Assembly (NCBI RefSeq): GCF_041146395.1
Contig: NC_090999.1
Coordinates: 71,987,001-72,051,000, forward strand
Source: Eulemur rufifrons
Taxonomy: Eukaryota > Chordata > Mammalia > Primates > Lemuridae
Reading direction: 5' to 3'
Length of the DNA: 64,000 bases
Both the position numbers and the translations under genes were made by a program. Below the pieces are notes generated by a model. That model was not told the origin of the DNA and searched no databases. It saw only the letters and a list, made by a program, of their open reading frames with translations. Shown here one piece after another: positions 25,255 through 36,479 of this stretch (positions are counted from its first letter, which is position 1; each line of letters starts with the position of its first letter).

Positions 25255-25645
25255 TGGGATATCAAAAAAAGTTATATGAAATAATACTGGGAGAGAGTAC
25301 AAACTTTCAGTTATAAGATGAGTAAATTGTGAGGATCTAATGTACAGCATAGTGACTATAACTAATAATACCGTGCTATTTACTTGAAATTTGATAAGAG
25401 CAGATCTTAAGCGTCGGCACCAGGCACACACACACGCACACACATACACACAAACACAGTAGTAACTATGGTTGGTGATGGGTGATGAACATGTTAATTA
25501 ATTTGATTGGGATCATCATTACACAAAGTGTGTGTGTGTGTGTGTGTGTATACATATGTATATATCTCAAATCATCACTGTTTGCACCTAGAATATGTAA
25601 AATTTTTATTTGTCAATTATGAAGTTGGATAAAAATACTAAGGGG
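25255..25645 (+). mobile_element. L1M 3' UTR with internal CA/TG microsatellites
   Basis: 'gagagagtacaaactttcag', 'tctaatgtacagcatagtg' and 'gactataactaataata' are followed by 'gtgatggg', 'gttaattaatttgattg' and 'tatttgtcaattatgaag'. This is the 3' UTR order of L1M elements. A (CA)n-like run at about 25423-25458 and a (TG)n run at about 25529-25548 have grown within it. Confidence 0.75.
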
Positions 25646-25746
25646 GGAACCTTCTGATATAAACTAAAGCATTATTTTAAAAGATCAATAGATTTTTTTA
25701 ATTTTTGGAATCACATTTCTCTTTTTTATTTTCCTGATCATTTCTT

Positions 25747-25968
25747 TTTTTTTTAATTTTTATTTTTTTTATTCCAGCATATTACGGATGTACAAATATT
25801 TAGGTTATGTATATTGCCCTTGCCCAACCCAAGTCAGAGCCTCAAGCATGTCCATCCCCCAGACGGTGTGCACCACACCCATTAGGTGTGTATATACCCA
25901 TCCTCTCCTCCCCCCTCCCATCTGCCCAACACCCAATGAATGTTATTACTATATGTGCACTTAAGTGT
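25747..25968 (-). mobile_element. 5'-truncated lemur-type L1 tail
   Basis: The complement of a poly-A region (25742-25775) leads into 'ccagcatattacggatgtac' and the same 3' UTR landmarks as the 8461 copy: 'cacacccattaggtgtgta' and 'caacacccaatgaatgtta'. It stops near 'gcacttaagtgttgatcat'. 'tgatcatt' appears at both ends (25735-25742 and 25969-25976), consistent with a short target duplication or microhomology at the truncation point. Confidence 0.85.
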
Positions 25969-26079
25969 TGATCATTCTCAACTAAAAATCATACAGGAAT
26001 TTTAAATCCCAGCATGATTCCCAAACCAAGGATTTTCTGTATAGCATGGCATGTCCAACCCACCAAATCCCAACCCAAT

Positions 26080-26205
26080 CCCATATCCTAGCCGGTGACA
26101 TTACATAAACCATGTAAGGCAGTTTCCTCATATGTAAAGATAATGATAATTCCTACCAAAGATGGATTTTCATGATTACATCAAAGCACAGAATATGGGA
26201 TAAAA
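26080..26205 (+). repeat. MIR SINE fragment
   Basis: 'gcagtttcctcatatgtaaa' and 'gataatgataattcctacc' followed by 'gattacatcaaagcacag' correspond to the 3' half of MIR in plus orientation. Confidence 0.6.
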
Positions 26206-26703
26206 GAGACTCACCATTGACATTACTTTATCATTAGTACATGGGGAAAGGGGATTTTAGGTACCCATTAGAATTTTAACTTTCCTGGAATTAGTTTTAT
26301 CAGATTTCAAAACAAACTATAAAGTTATGATACTTAACATATGTCATTTAATTCATAAGTGCTGCACCTTACATGTTTTCTAGTCTCTAGCATTTATACT
26401 GTCATAGACAGGAATAGGCACAGAACTACATGCATGAGAAGAAAGAGGGAACTTACCTATCAAAGAAAATTGGAGTGTACTTAAGAATCTTTTGCTAAAT
26501 GTGCCAAATGCATGTGAGTGGCTTTACTTATTCTAATTTTCACCTGTATTGAAGTCCCTGTGCAAGGGTGTCTACAGATACTGTGGGGCTCAGTGCAAAA
26601 TGATAATCCAAGGCCCTTTGTTCAAATAGTAGGAAACAAGAACTAGTAAATGTACTAAAATATAAAGTTTTTTTCTTTCTTTTGCAATCTCTTTGTCTCC
26701 TGA

Positions 26704-26733
26704 AATATATATATATATATGTATATATATATT
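26704..26733. repeat. (AT)n microsatellite
   Basis: An 'atatatatatatatat' run interrupted by 'gt'. A second short AT tract lies at 26755-26765. Confidence 0.8.
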
Positions 26734-26789
26734 TACATGTCTCTTCTCTTGAAATACATATATATTTTTAATTTGCTATTAAATACAAT

Positions 26790-27335
26790 GCTTCCTTGGG
26801 CTTAGGGATATGTACCTGTGTGGGGAGTGGGCATTGTAGATACTCACAGGCAACTGAGGGCCCTGTCCCATGACTAAGCAGGCTTGTATGGTTCACCAGC
26901 TGCTGGGCTCCCCTCTCACCAGTCACCAGACCAACAAGCTGTACTTCACAGAGGATAGAGAAGTCAAGCCAGGCCACAACCAAGGTGAACCAGCAATCTC
27001 AAGGAATATTTGATCTCTGCCACTGGGTAGATGGGAGGCTCATCCCTGTAAGTGTCCTGAAGAATGTACCATGGTGCTGCCTGCCTGGGATGCCCTGCCA
27101 CAAGACTCCACAGGTTGAGACACCTGACCTCCACCCTCTGGGCATGGATGTTCCTGCTAAGGATCTAGCTGGGGACAGATGGCAGCAGCAGTCTTGGGCA
27201 CAAGTGCTAACCTTTCTTCACCCATAGCCCTCAGCCACAGCTCTGGTTGCAAGCCCATGAAGTCGACACTTTCCCTGGGGGGAGAGGAAATATTCCTAGA
27301 GTTTAGGATGTGCCTCTCCAGAACATCAAGAAGTA
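26790..27335. other. GC-richer island of unknown origin
   Basis: The block is visibly richer in G and C than its AT-rich flanks, yet nearly lacks CpG. Short frames cover both strands (26985-27227 plus, 26768-26983 minus) with no recognisable domain. The preceding stretch 'ggggctcagtgcaaaatgat' at 26585-26604 resembles an old DNA transposon, but this is not secure. It could be an ancient repeat, or a retrocopy, since 'aaaataaaac' follows at about 27403. I do not assign a function. Confidence 0.35.
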
Positions 27336-27419
27336 TTGGGATGGTAGTATTTCATTTCAATTTGATTAATATCTGTTTGTTTTGAAATATATATTTGTAA
27401 ATCAAAATAAAACATAACA

Positions 27420-28889
27420 TCCTTTGAATGAAGATTCTTTTATAGACAGTCTTTAGAGTTGTTTACATTCCTGACAACAGCCTGGCTTCCCAATAGTCTA
27501 ACACTGCTTTTTGGATAGACCCACAGGGAGATTTGTTTGCTTGTTATCCAACTGGTTTTCCTAAATGCCATTCCCACTGCCCTCGTTGACTAATGTGGCT
27601 AAATGCTTTTCCTCCTGTTTTGGTAGAAAGCCTATTAGGGTTCTCTGTGTGATTTAATTAAATAAGGTTCTTTCCAGAATTAAGAGACAAAGTCAGAAAA
27701 TACTTTTTGAAATTGAAACAATTAGGTATACACAGAAAATATGTGAAATTAGGTGGGAAGATCTCAAGGACATTGTCTCTATTACTTTTATCTTCAGAGA
27801 AATCTATTCATTGTCTTTTCCCCCACATGCTTAATATTGGGAGTGGGAACAGGAATGTGTCTTCTACTCTTGACCAAAAGTCCTCTTCCTTGAATAGTCG
27901 GGGTGTTATTGTTTTGCCACATCCCTTACCACTCTCTTAGTCAACACTTCCTTATAAGCTTTTGAGAATTTGGCAAGTAACTTGGGATATGCCTCCCTTC
28001 TTCAGGTCTCTTGGGTTATACTGGGAGCTGTTTGCAAGATGAACCCAGCACCTTAGTCATTTGATTTTCATGATGAGAACATCATCTGCATCCCACTTCA
28101 GCATCATCCCGCACATAAGGTCACAGAGTAGAGCTAGCCGTCACTGACAATTCTTTCAGTTGTGAAATTCAGAGTCCATTGTTCCACCTTATGAAACTTT
28201 CTATGCCTTTGGGTTCCCATTTATCACCATTTTGCTCCCACTGCATTTGCTCTTCCACATCCATCCCAATTTTCACTGACTTGCCTTTTTTACCTGCAGC
28301 AGCTAAGTCTAACTGTCTGTCTTCTCTTTCTTAAGACCTTCTTGAGCTGTCTTCTTAGTCTTGCCTGTTTTCCCTTCCATCACAGACACCTTGAGAAACT
28401 TCAACTTTGATTATATTTATACCATGCTTCCCTGTTTCTAGGCATTATAAGTGGCATAATGAAGGGGGAAAAAAGCTACCTCTGTCATTGAGTTTTACTT
28501 CAAATTTATAGTCCTCCAGTCTTTAGCAGAGCAACACCTTCATTGTTCTCCAGGATTTATTGTTTGGCTATAACCAGCTTTTTCACCCATTGCCTGGATG
28601 TATATTCTCACATTTCATCACTTACCCCATGCCCTTGATTCTACTTTAGCATTTCTTCAGCAAACTACCTTCCTAATTCATAGAGAAGCTAGAAACTATT
28701 TGCCAAAATTCCATACATTGATTTCCCCTTCCTCTTGAAACTATAAAGGAATATGTATCTGTACCACTTCTCTCTCTCCTTCCAGACCTCCTTTGTGTGA
28801 ATGTAAGTGTTTCCTGATCTCTTTCTGGGAAATGTGTTCCATTAATCATCTTTTCTGTTTTTATTTTCAATAATATCTTATAGCTGTCT
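27420..28889. other. Unassigned noncoding DNA, pyrimidine-rich in part
   Basis: No gene or secure repeat. 28180-28420 is C/T-rich and could be the upstream part of the L2-like segment that follows. Confidence 0.35.
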
Positions 28890-29360
28890 CTTTTCTTTCA
28901 GCTTACAAGCAATTTTTTAGTTCCCCTCACCTTATAAATATAAAAAACAAAAAATTCATTCCCCACACCATTATGCTTTCTACCATCCTCTCTATTTCTG
29001 GTACACACACAGTTTTTGAAAGAATATTCTACATTGGCTATCACAGGTGGTAACATCTCAGTTACAAGAAAACATTTACCTTTACTTCATTACCAAACAT
29101 ACTGTAACACAGGACCCCAAAGATATACTAAGGACACTTTTTTTTGTCCAGCTTTAACTTATCTGAGATATTTGGCATCATTGATAACCTCTGACTTTTT
29201 GATTCCACCTTAAGTCTTTGGTATTCACCCTTCTTTTTTCTTTCTCTTCTTCCTTCAGTGATCAGTGCAACTTTGTTCCTTTCATAAGCTTTTCATCATT
29301 TTTTATGTCTCAATATGGGAGAATTCAGGCCACCATCTTTATCTCATTTCTCGTCCTTCA
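28890..29360 (+). repeat. Possible L2 ORF2 remnant
   Basis: The order 'tttttgaaagaatattctac', 'gagatatttggcatcattga' and 'taacctctgactttttg' resembles the L2 reverse transcriptase segment encoding the 'AAFDTVDH' type motif, but it is heavily substituted and frameshifted. Treat it as a suggestion. Confidence 0.4.
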
Positions 29361-30084
29361 AATTTCTGAGTGAAATTATCTAGACACTTGAGTTTGGACT
29401 CCTGTTTTTAGACAAGGGAGACTAAGAAGGATAGGCTTTACCCTTCTGCCTAAACAACCAAAAGTTTGAATGGAATCTATGAAACGATTTTCAACATTGG
29501 ATATTACCCATTGAATGGCAGTGAACCATGAGAGACAGGAACAAATGAGGTTCACACTGATCGCCTCAGCTTACTGCCTCCAAGCCATTTCCAGGTCACA
29601 GTTCAGGAAGGGGATAACCAGATGTAGTCTAGCACACTCACTGAGTTGAAGAAATGGAGCTGAGAATTTGGGGTCACCAATACATCTTGAGTTCACATGT
29701 TGGAGTACCAGAAGGGAAAAGTGCACAGAGAGAGAACATGGGAGATTTGCAGAAGGTTCTCTATTCTTTGTGTGAGTAGTGATTGGCGTATGTTTTCAAG
29801 GGAACTACTTGAGACAGGAGAAAGAGCTACTCGCAAGGATTAGAAGAAACAGTAGTTAGAGCTCACACAGGTGCTAGGAGAGTGTCTATTCCCACGCCAA
29901 ACTGAACAGCTTCATAATACTTGTGATATTAAGTAGAGTACTCAGAAAAGTTTTGTCTCAGTAGTGGGAATAATTATCCCAAGAGTAAATGTTGCTTTTT
30001 TCCTGTCTGACACATCTTAAGACCTGAAAGCTTCTGTTTTCAAATAAGTTGACTATGTTTCAGGACAAAGCTTAAGAAAAGCTA
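29361..30084. other. Unassigned noncoding DNA
   Basis: No gene or identified repeat. The part next to 30085 may belong to the old L1M that follows. Confidence 0.35.
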
Positions 30085-30244
30085 AAATAATACAAAAATA
30101 TTCATTACTCAACAAAGTAAAATTTACAATGTCTGGCATTTATATATTTTATATGTATATATATGTGTATTTTAAAAAAAAACGACTGTGAAGTATACAA
30201 ACAAGGAGAAAAATATGACCTATAAAGAGGAAAAACACTATTTA
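30085..30244 (+). mobile_element. Old L1M 5' region, left part (split by insertion)
   Basis: 'cattactcaacaaagtaaaa' and 'tttacaatgtctggcattta', then 'gagaaaaatatgacctataa', are landmarks of the L1M 5' UTR/ORF1 start. The copy resumes at 32336 after the younger L1. The duplicated target 'aaaaacactattta' is 30231-30244. Confidence 0.75.
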
Positions 30245-31235
30245 TTTATTTATTTTTAATTTTTATTCTTACTGTAGAATATTATGGGAGTTAAAATGTT
30301 TTTGTTAGATGGATTGATTTTGTACTGCTTGAGTCAAAGTTATAAGCATACCCATCACCCAGCCAGTGTACATTGTACCCGTTAGGTATGATTTCACCCA
30401 TCCTCCCCTCTCCCCTCCCACCTACATGATTTCCATTGAGTTTTACTTTCATCTGTGCACAGGATTACTGATAAATTAGCTCCAATTTAATAGCAGTACA
30501 TGTGGTGTTTGTTTTTCCATTCTTGTGATACTTCACTTAGGAGAATGCTCTCCAGTTCCATCCGAATTGTTGCAAAGGTATTAATTCCTTTTTTTTTTAA
30601 TGGCTGAGTAGTACTCCTTGGTATATATATACCACATTTTATGAATCCACTCATGAATTGATGGGCACTTTGGGTGATTCCATATCTCTATGATTGTGAA
30701 TTGTGCTGCGATAAACATTCTAGTGCAAATATCTTTTTGATAAAATGACCTTTTTCCCTTTAGGTAAACACCCAGTGGTAGGATTGCTGGATAAAATGGT
30801 AGGTCTACTTTTAGTTCTTTGAGGAATTCCCATACTACTTTCCATAGAAGTTTCACTAGTTTGCATTCCCACCAACACTGTGTAGCAGTTTCTTTCTCTC
30901 CACATCCACACCAGCATCTGTTGTTTTGGGACTTTTTGATAAAAGCCATTCTCACTAGGGTTAGGGAATATCTCATTGTGGTTTTGATTTGCATTTCTCT
31001 GCTGATTAGTGATGGTAAGCATTTTTCATGTTTATCGGCCATCAGCTTACCTTCTTTTGAAAAGCTTCTGTTCAAGTCTTTTGCCCACTTTTTAATGGGG
31101 TTGATTTTTTTCTTACTGATTTGCTTGAATTCTTTGTAGACTCTGGTTATTAGCCCTTTATAGGATGTATAACATGCACATATTTTCTCCTATTCTGTAG
31201 GTTGCCTATTAGCTTTGTTGATTGTTTCCTTGGCT
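30245..31235 (-). mobile_element. Twin-primed L1: 3' arm (ORF2 C-terminus and 3' UTR)
   Basis: This is the 3' part of an L1 on the minus strand. The tail complement at 30245-30280 is followed by the lemur-type 3' UTR and then ORF2. A 164-codon frame (30581-31075) covers the ORF2 C-terminus, with the cysteine-rich stretch 'CWCGCGEKETATQCWWE', then 'PKCPSIHEWIHKMW' and 'YYSAIKKK'. The retained frame suggests moderate youth compared with the L1M copies. At 31235/31236 the orientation flips. Together with the plus arm (31236-32321) and matching 14-bp target duplications, this is a classic 5' inversion from twin priming. The arm would not encode an active protein alone. Confidence 0.92.
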
Positions 31236-32321
31236 CATATGGGGAAAGAGGAGGTCAAACTATTGCTTTTTGTTGATGATAGGATCTTAAATCTAGAAAA
31301 CCTCAAAGATTCCCCCAAGAGATGTCTGGAATTTATAAATAAATTCATCAAAATCTCAGGTTACAAAATCAATGTATATAAATCAGTAGCATTTCTATAT
31401 ACCAACAACAGTCAAGCTGAGAATCAAATCAAAATCTTAATACCTTTCACAATAGGTACAAGGAAAATAAAATACCTAGGGATATATTTAACCAAGGAAG
31501 TGAAAGATCTCTGTAAAAAGAACTATGAATCATTGAGGAAGGAAATTGCAGATGATGTAAACAAATGGAAAAACATATCATGCTAATGAGTGGGTAGAAT
31601 CAACACTGTAAAATGTCCGTACTACCAAAGCAATTTACAGATTCAATGCAATCTGCATCAAAATACCAACATCACTTTTCACAGATCTAGAAAAAATAAT
31701 TTTATGCTTTGTTTGAACCAGAAAAGACCCAATAGCCAAAGCAACCTTAAGCAAAAAGAGCAAATCTGGAGGCAGCACTTTCCTAGAATTTAAGCTATAT
31801 TACAAGATTACACTAAACATAACTATACAGCATGGTACTGGCACAAAAATAGAGACATAGGCAAATGGAACAGAACAGAGAACTCAGATTTAAAACCATC
31901 CATGTATTGCCATCTGATCTTTTATAAAGTAGACAGCAATATGCACTGGGAAAAGAGACCCTGTTCAATAAATGGTGCTGGGAAAATTGGATAGCCACAT
32001 GTAGAAGATTGAAAGAGGACCCCTATCTCTCACCACTCACAAAAATTAATTCAAGATGGATAACATGGGCAACATATGTAACCTGCAATTCTGTATCCCC
32101 CATAACAATAAGATGAAATAAAAAAAATAAAAATAAAATGAAATAAAAAAAATAAAATAAAATAAAAAATAAAATAAAAAAAAAGATGGATAACAGACAA
32201 ACCTAAGGCATGAAACCATAAGAATTCTAGAAGAAAGTGTTGGAAAAACTCTTCTAGATATTGGCCTAGGCAAAGAATTTATGACAAAGACCCCAAGGGC
32301 AATCACAGGAACAACAAAAAT
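31236..32321 (+). mobile_element. Twin-primed L1: inverted 5' arm (ORF2 RT region)
   Basis: This is L1 ORF2 in plus orientation. The open segment at 31215-31586 has the reverse transcriptase motif 'LFVDD' (the usual form is F-A-D-D, so Ala is Val here), followed by '[13 protein letters not shown]'. A stop at 31587 and later frameshifts break it. Downstream landmarks include 'aaatggtgctgggaaaattg' and 'gcaatcacaggaacaac'. The end of this arm lies just upstream, in L1 order, of where the minus arm begins, so the two arms come from one transcript. It is interrupted by a small L1 at 32066-32182. The right target duplication is 32322-32335. Confidence 0.92.
32066..32182 (+). mobile_element. Minimal L1 insertion nested in the inverted arm
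   Basis: Only about 50 bp of L1 3' terminus is present ('acatatgtaacctgcaattc', 'tgtatcccccataa'). An A-rich AAATAAAAT-type tail of about 65 bp follows. It is bracketed by the exact 13-bp duplication 'aagatggataaca' (32053-32065 and 32183-32195), which splits the host L1 ORF2. It is younger than the twin-primed L1. Confidence 0.9.
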
Positions 32322-32335
32322 AAAAACACTATTTA
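32322..32335. repeat. Right target-site duplication of twin-primed L1
   Basis: 'aaaaacactattta' is identical to 30231-30244, 2.09 kb away. Confidence 0.9.
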
Positions 32336-32830
32336 ATTAAAATCAACCCAAAACTGACACAGATGTTAGAATTAGGAGACAAGCACATTCAGATATGTAT
32401 TTTAATTATGTATTAGATGTTATAAAAGGTAAAAGAAAGATTGAACATGTTGAGTAGAGAAATGGGGACTATAAAGAAGACCAAAATGGAACTTCTAAAA
32501 ACAAAAACTATTTAATTATAATGTCTGAGGAAAAGTAACTAGAAGAGATTTATGGGAGATCAGTAAACTTGAAGCCATAGCAATAAATTCATTCAAAAAT
32601 GAACAACATAGAGGGAAAAAACACAACAAAAAAATAAGCGAAAAACCATAGGAGACCTGTGAGACAACTTCAAGTAGCCTATTATATGTGTCATTGAGTT
32701 CCTTGGATTTCCTAAAGGAAAGGAGGAAACAGAACATTTATTTGAAAAAATAATCACCAAAAATATTCCTACTTTGATGGAAATTATAAACTATCAGACT
32801 CTAGAAGCTAAGTGTACCCCAAACTTATAC
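32336..32830 (+). mobile_element. Old L1M 5' region, right part
   Basis: It continues the L1M interrupted at 30244: 'aactgacacagatgttagaa', 'aagattgaacatgttgagta', 'acctgtgagacaacttcaag' and 'aatattcctactttgatgg' follow the order of the L1M 5' UTR to ORF1 region. No intact frame remains. Confidence 0.75.
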
Positions 32831-32899
32831 ATATATGTTCCCATAAATCCCGTAGTCTTTCTCCATTCTTTTTCATGTTTTTTTTTTTTTTTCTTTTTT

Positions 32900-33650
32900 A
32901 TCCTTTGGGTATTTTCAAATGAACTACCTTTTAGCTCACAGGTTCATTCTTCTCCTTGATCAAATCTGTTCACACTGTCTATTGCATTTTTCATTTTATT
33001 CATTTTATTCTTAAGTTCCGTAATATGTGTTTGGTACTTTTTGTGATTTATAACTTTTCATTAAACTTCTTTTGTTCTTTTGTTATTTTTCTAATTTTGT
33101 TGAGTTGTCTAGCTGTGTTCTTTCATAAATCCCTGAGATTCCTTAAAAAATTATTTTGAATTCTTTATCAGGAAATTCATAGATTTCCATTTCTTTGGTG
33201 TTTATTACAAGACTATTTTGTTCCTTTGGCAATGTCATACTTCCTTGACTTTTTATTTATTTATTTATTTTTTGTTACTTGATATCTTGCATGGTTTTTT
33301 TGTTTGTTTGTTTGAGGGAGTGATCTATTTTGGTCTTTATTGACTGTCTTCAGGAGAAAATTACCTTCACAAAACATTCAAGCTAGGAATTTTGAGTCTC
33401 TTCAGTTCTTTTCTATGGATATACCCACTCCACATGTCTTGTTCCCTTTTGGGGGGGATTTATTAATTGTATGTGCCTTCTTTTGATCCCACCCAACCAG
33501 ATTGAGTGCTGAGAGCCTCCTGTTTATTTAACCTAGGGCAGTGTCCTGAAGTACTCCAGTTTGTATGCCTTCTCCCAATCCCACAGAGTCTACTTTGCTA
33601 TTTGTGGAGAAACCTGACAAACACTACTTCACCCAGGTGATCAAGGTTAA
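32900..33650 (-). mobile_element. L1M 5' region, inverted
   Basis: 'gttgagttgtctagctgtgt', 'gattccttaaaaaattattt' and 'ctttatcaggaaattcatag', with 'actattttgttcctttggca', are the reverse complement of L1M ORF1-proximal sequence. It lies opposite to its neighbour at 32336-32830. A (TTTA)n run at about 33259-33270 and a (TTTG)n run at about 33300-33312 have formed inside. Confidence 0.65.
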
Positions 33651-33689
33651 TAATTAATATTGATACTGATAATACATACCCTTGAAATG

Positions 33690-34165
33690 ATGTGATAGAA
33701 TGGTTATTTACATCTCTATTCATCCTCCCTAAAACCTATCACTCCAATTGAATCATGAAAAAAACCATCAGACATATTCAAATTGAGGGACATTCTACAA
33801 AATGCATTCCCATTTACTCCTTAAGATTGGCAAGATCATTAACAAAAAAGGAAAAATTTTAGAACGTGTTATGGCAAACAGAAGCCTAATGAGACACAAG
33901 ATGAAATATAATATAGTATCCTAAAATAAAAAATAAGAATAAATAAAAAGAATGCAAAAATTAGGGAAATTTGAATAAAATATAAAGTTATTTGGTAAAA
34001 TATTTAATAATAATGGTTTATTAATTGTGACAAATTCATCATACAAATGTAAAATATTAATAATAAAATAAACTAGGAGTTGAGTATATGGGAATTCTCT
34101 GTGCAATTTTTGCACTCTTCTGTAAATCTAAATCTATTTTATAATTTATAAAAAGTTTATCAAAA
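33690..34165 (+). mobile_element. L1M 3' end
   Basis: 'aaaccatcagacatattcaa', 'ttgagggacattctacaaaa' and later 'tatatgggaattctctgtgc' with 'gcactcttctgtaaatctaa' are the 3' UTR landmarks of a mid-age L1M. It ends in an A-rich tail near 34160. Confidence 0.7.
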
Positions 34166-34449
34166 ACATAACAGAAGCATAAATAATATACTTAATATAG
34201 GAAAGGAATAAACATAATATACAAGAAAGTGAATAAGAGCAAATTTTAAATGAATGAAATCTAGGAAAACCTGAGATTTCCCAATTTGGCTATTTTAAAA
34301 ATTTAAGCTTTTATTATAGTGTTTACTTAAATTTTATTGCAAAACACTATAATTCATTTTCTATTGTCCAGATACCTCCCAATAATTAAGGATTTCAGGA
34401 CTATGGAATAGATGGGGTGAGGTATGAATTTTGTACTGGCTTAGCCTTT

Positions 34450-34660
34450 TAATGCATTACTAATAATTATTGAGAACATCATATTTCAAACACTAGTGAC
34501 TATACTAAGCATATACAAGTAAATAAAATAAACGTTTTCACTTATTAAAGTGAATTAAAAAATCTCTCAATTTAGTGAGAGAGATTAATATATAAACAAT
34601 TAATGAGTGAAATGCTATATGCGTCACAAAAGAACAAGGAAACGAGTGCCTTAAGTATTC
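34450..34660 (-). repeat. L2 LINE 3' end fragment
   Basis: 'ctaataattattgagaacat' and 'actatactaagcatataca', with 'gagagagattaatatataaa' and 'gtgaaatgctatatgcgtca', follow the reverse order of an L2 3' end with decay. Confidence 0.55.
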
Positions 34661-36479
34661 TGGGCTTCATATAACTCAGTTTTACAAAATCCCTGATGAG
34701 CCTGGTTCTTTACTGATTAAGGTGTGAAGTCACTATTACTCAAAACCTTGCTGCTTTTGCAGGTCACTGATGTTTCTGCATTCTTCCTTGTTTATGTCCT
34801 AATCTTTCTTTCTGTTTCATAGAGACATAGAATATTAATTTAGGGATAACAAAAGAGAAATTCAAGATTATCTGTTACGTATTTCTAATGCAGTCATAAG
34901 TCTCATGTGAAGTAATCTGAGTAAAAGGTCATTCATCCTATTTTTAAGCACCTTTAAGAATGGAAAGTTCAATATATTTTAGGGTAGCCTACTCCATTGT
35001 TGTAGCAACCAATTATTCAAAATTTTCTTTAACAGTAACTCTTAATTTTGCTTTTAGTCATTTTTCATTTATTATAGACCTGCCTTTGTTTCTTCCAACC
35101 TTCAAATAGAGGGCATTAATAAAAGCATGAATGCAATTTAAAATTTTAATTACTCTGCAGGTACACATGGCAGAATCAATTTATAAACATCAATGAAAAC
35201 ATATTTTATACAGTTTTTAATGTATCACAAATTTAATAGCTATCATTTTAGTGGCATATCATTAAATATTATTTCCTAACTTTTGGAAAGCATTTTTTGG
35301 TTGATGTTACTAGTTCATAAAGAAAATTGAAGACCCTTTCCAATTCATTTTAAATATTAATTTTGATCAGAAAAAAAGTTTTTAAATGACACTATAAAGA
35401 GTAATCTTATAGAACTATGTAGCAGCAAATGAAGTAGCTAAAATTTATCTTTGTCTTATCTAGAAACTTCATTGAATAATATTCATAGATTTTAAGCACA
35501 TCATTAGGAAGCATTATCATTAGGTATGTGGTATGCAGGGATACATTTGGGTATATATTTATCTAGCTATCAAAAAAGGTAGAAAAAAGATACTTAAGTC
35601 ACTTTTTCAGAATAATATATTCTTGATTGTTAAATTTATTACAAAAAGAAAAAAACAAAACTGATAATGTGTGACACTGAAATTTTATGTTAAAAAGAAT
35701 AATAATGAAAGTATTAACAAAAAGAAATAGTGTGAAAGCTTTTATATGTGCCTTCACATAATGTTTGTACTCAATGTTCATAACATACTGAGTGTTAAAT
35801 GTTTTTCATTTAAAAAAGAACTGCATATACATTCTGCAAGATGAAAAAATTGTTTTTGTTATTAATTTGATATAATGTTGGTTCCCAATTTTGTCTGGCC
35901 AGTATCTTCTATGTTCCCTCAAGTTTACTGCTCCCTTGTTATATACAGAATTGAAGAATGTCAGATACAGACAATAAAATACCAACAATTCTATTAATAC
36001 TCATGTATTTCTACTAACACAAATTAAAATTAATTCATTCTCTTCTCATTGCTGTCTTGCCAAACTCCTGTATGTTTTAAACTTCATAAGTCTTTTTTTC
36101 GCACAAATGATTACTTTGTCTGCTATCCCCCAAACTATGTTTAATTTAGCTGCACTTATCTTTCACATGAACATGGACCTTTATACCCATCCAAATTTAT
36201 CCTTGCTGACCTTACATTATTCATTGTAGGAGATGCAGTTATATATCTTACAGAATATCTTACAATGAATCTTTGAAAATGATACATATGGCACAGAGAA
36301 GACCAAATAAAATGGAAAAAGGGTGAAAGGTTATATCCAAAACCATTTTATCTGTTAACCAATCTATCTATCATCTAGTTATCTAATATTTATGAATATT
36401 TTAGCACTTAAAATGATTGCCATTGAATATTTTGTGTCTGGTCTGGCATTTAAGGAGCTTGAAGTTGCCACTCTATTTA
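34661..36479. other. Unassigned AT-rich noncoding DNA
   Basis: No gene, RNA gene or secure repeat. The 60-codon frames in this stretch are chance frames in AT-rich DNA. Confidence 0.4.

Noticed and set aside
25423..25458. CA-rich array as a CRISPR-like or regulatory repeat
   Set aside because: A simple dinucleotide microsatellite inside an L1M tail, with no spacer structure.
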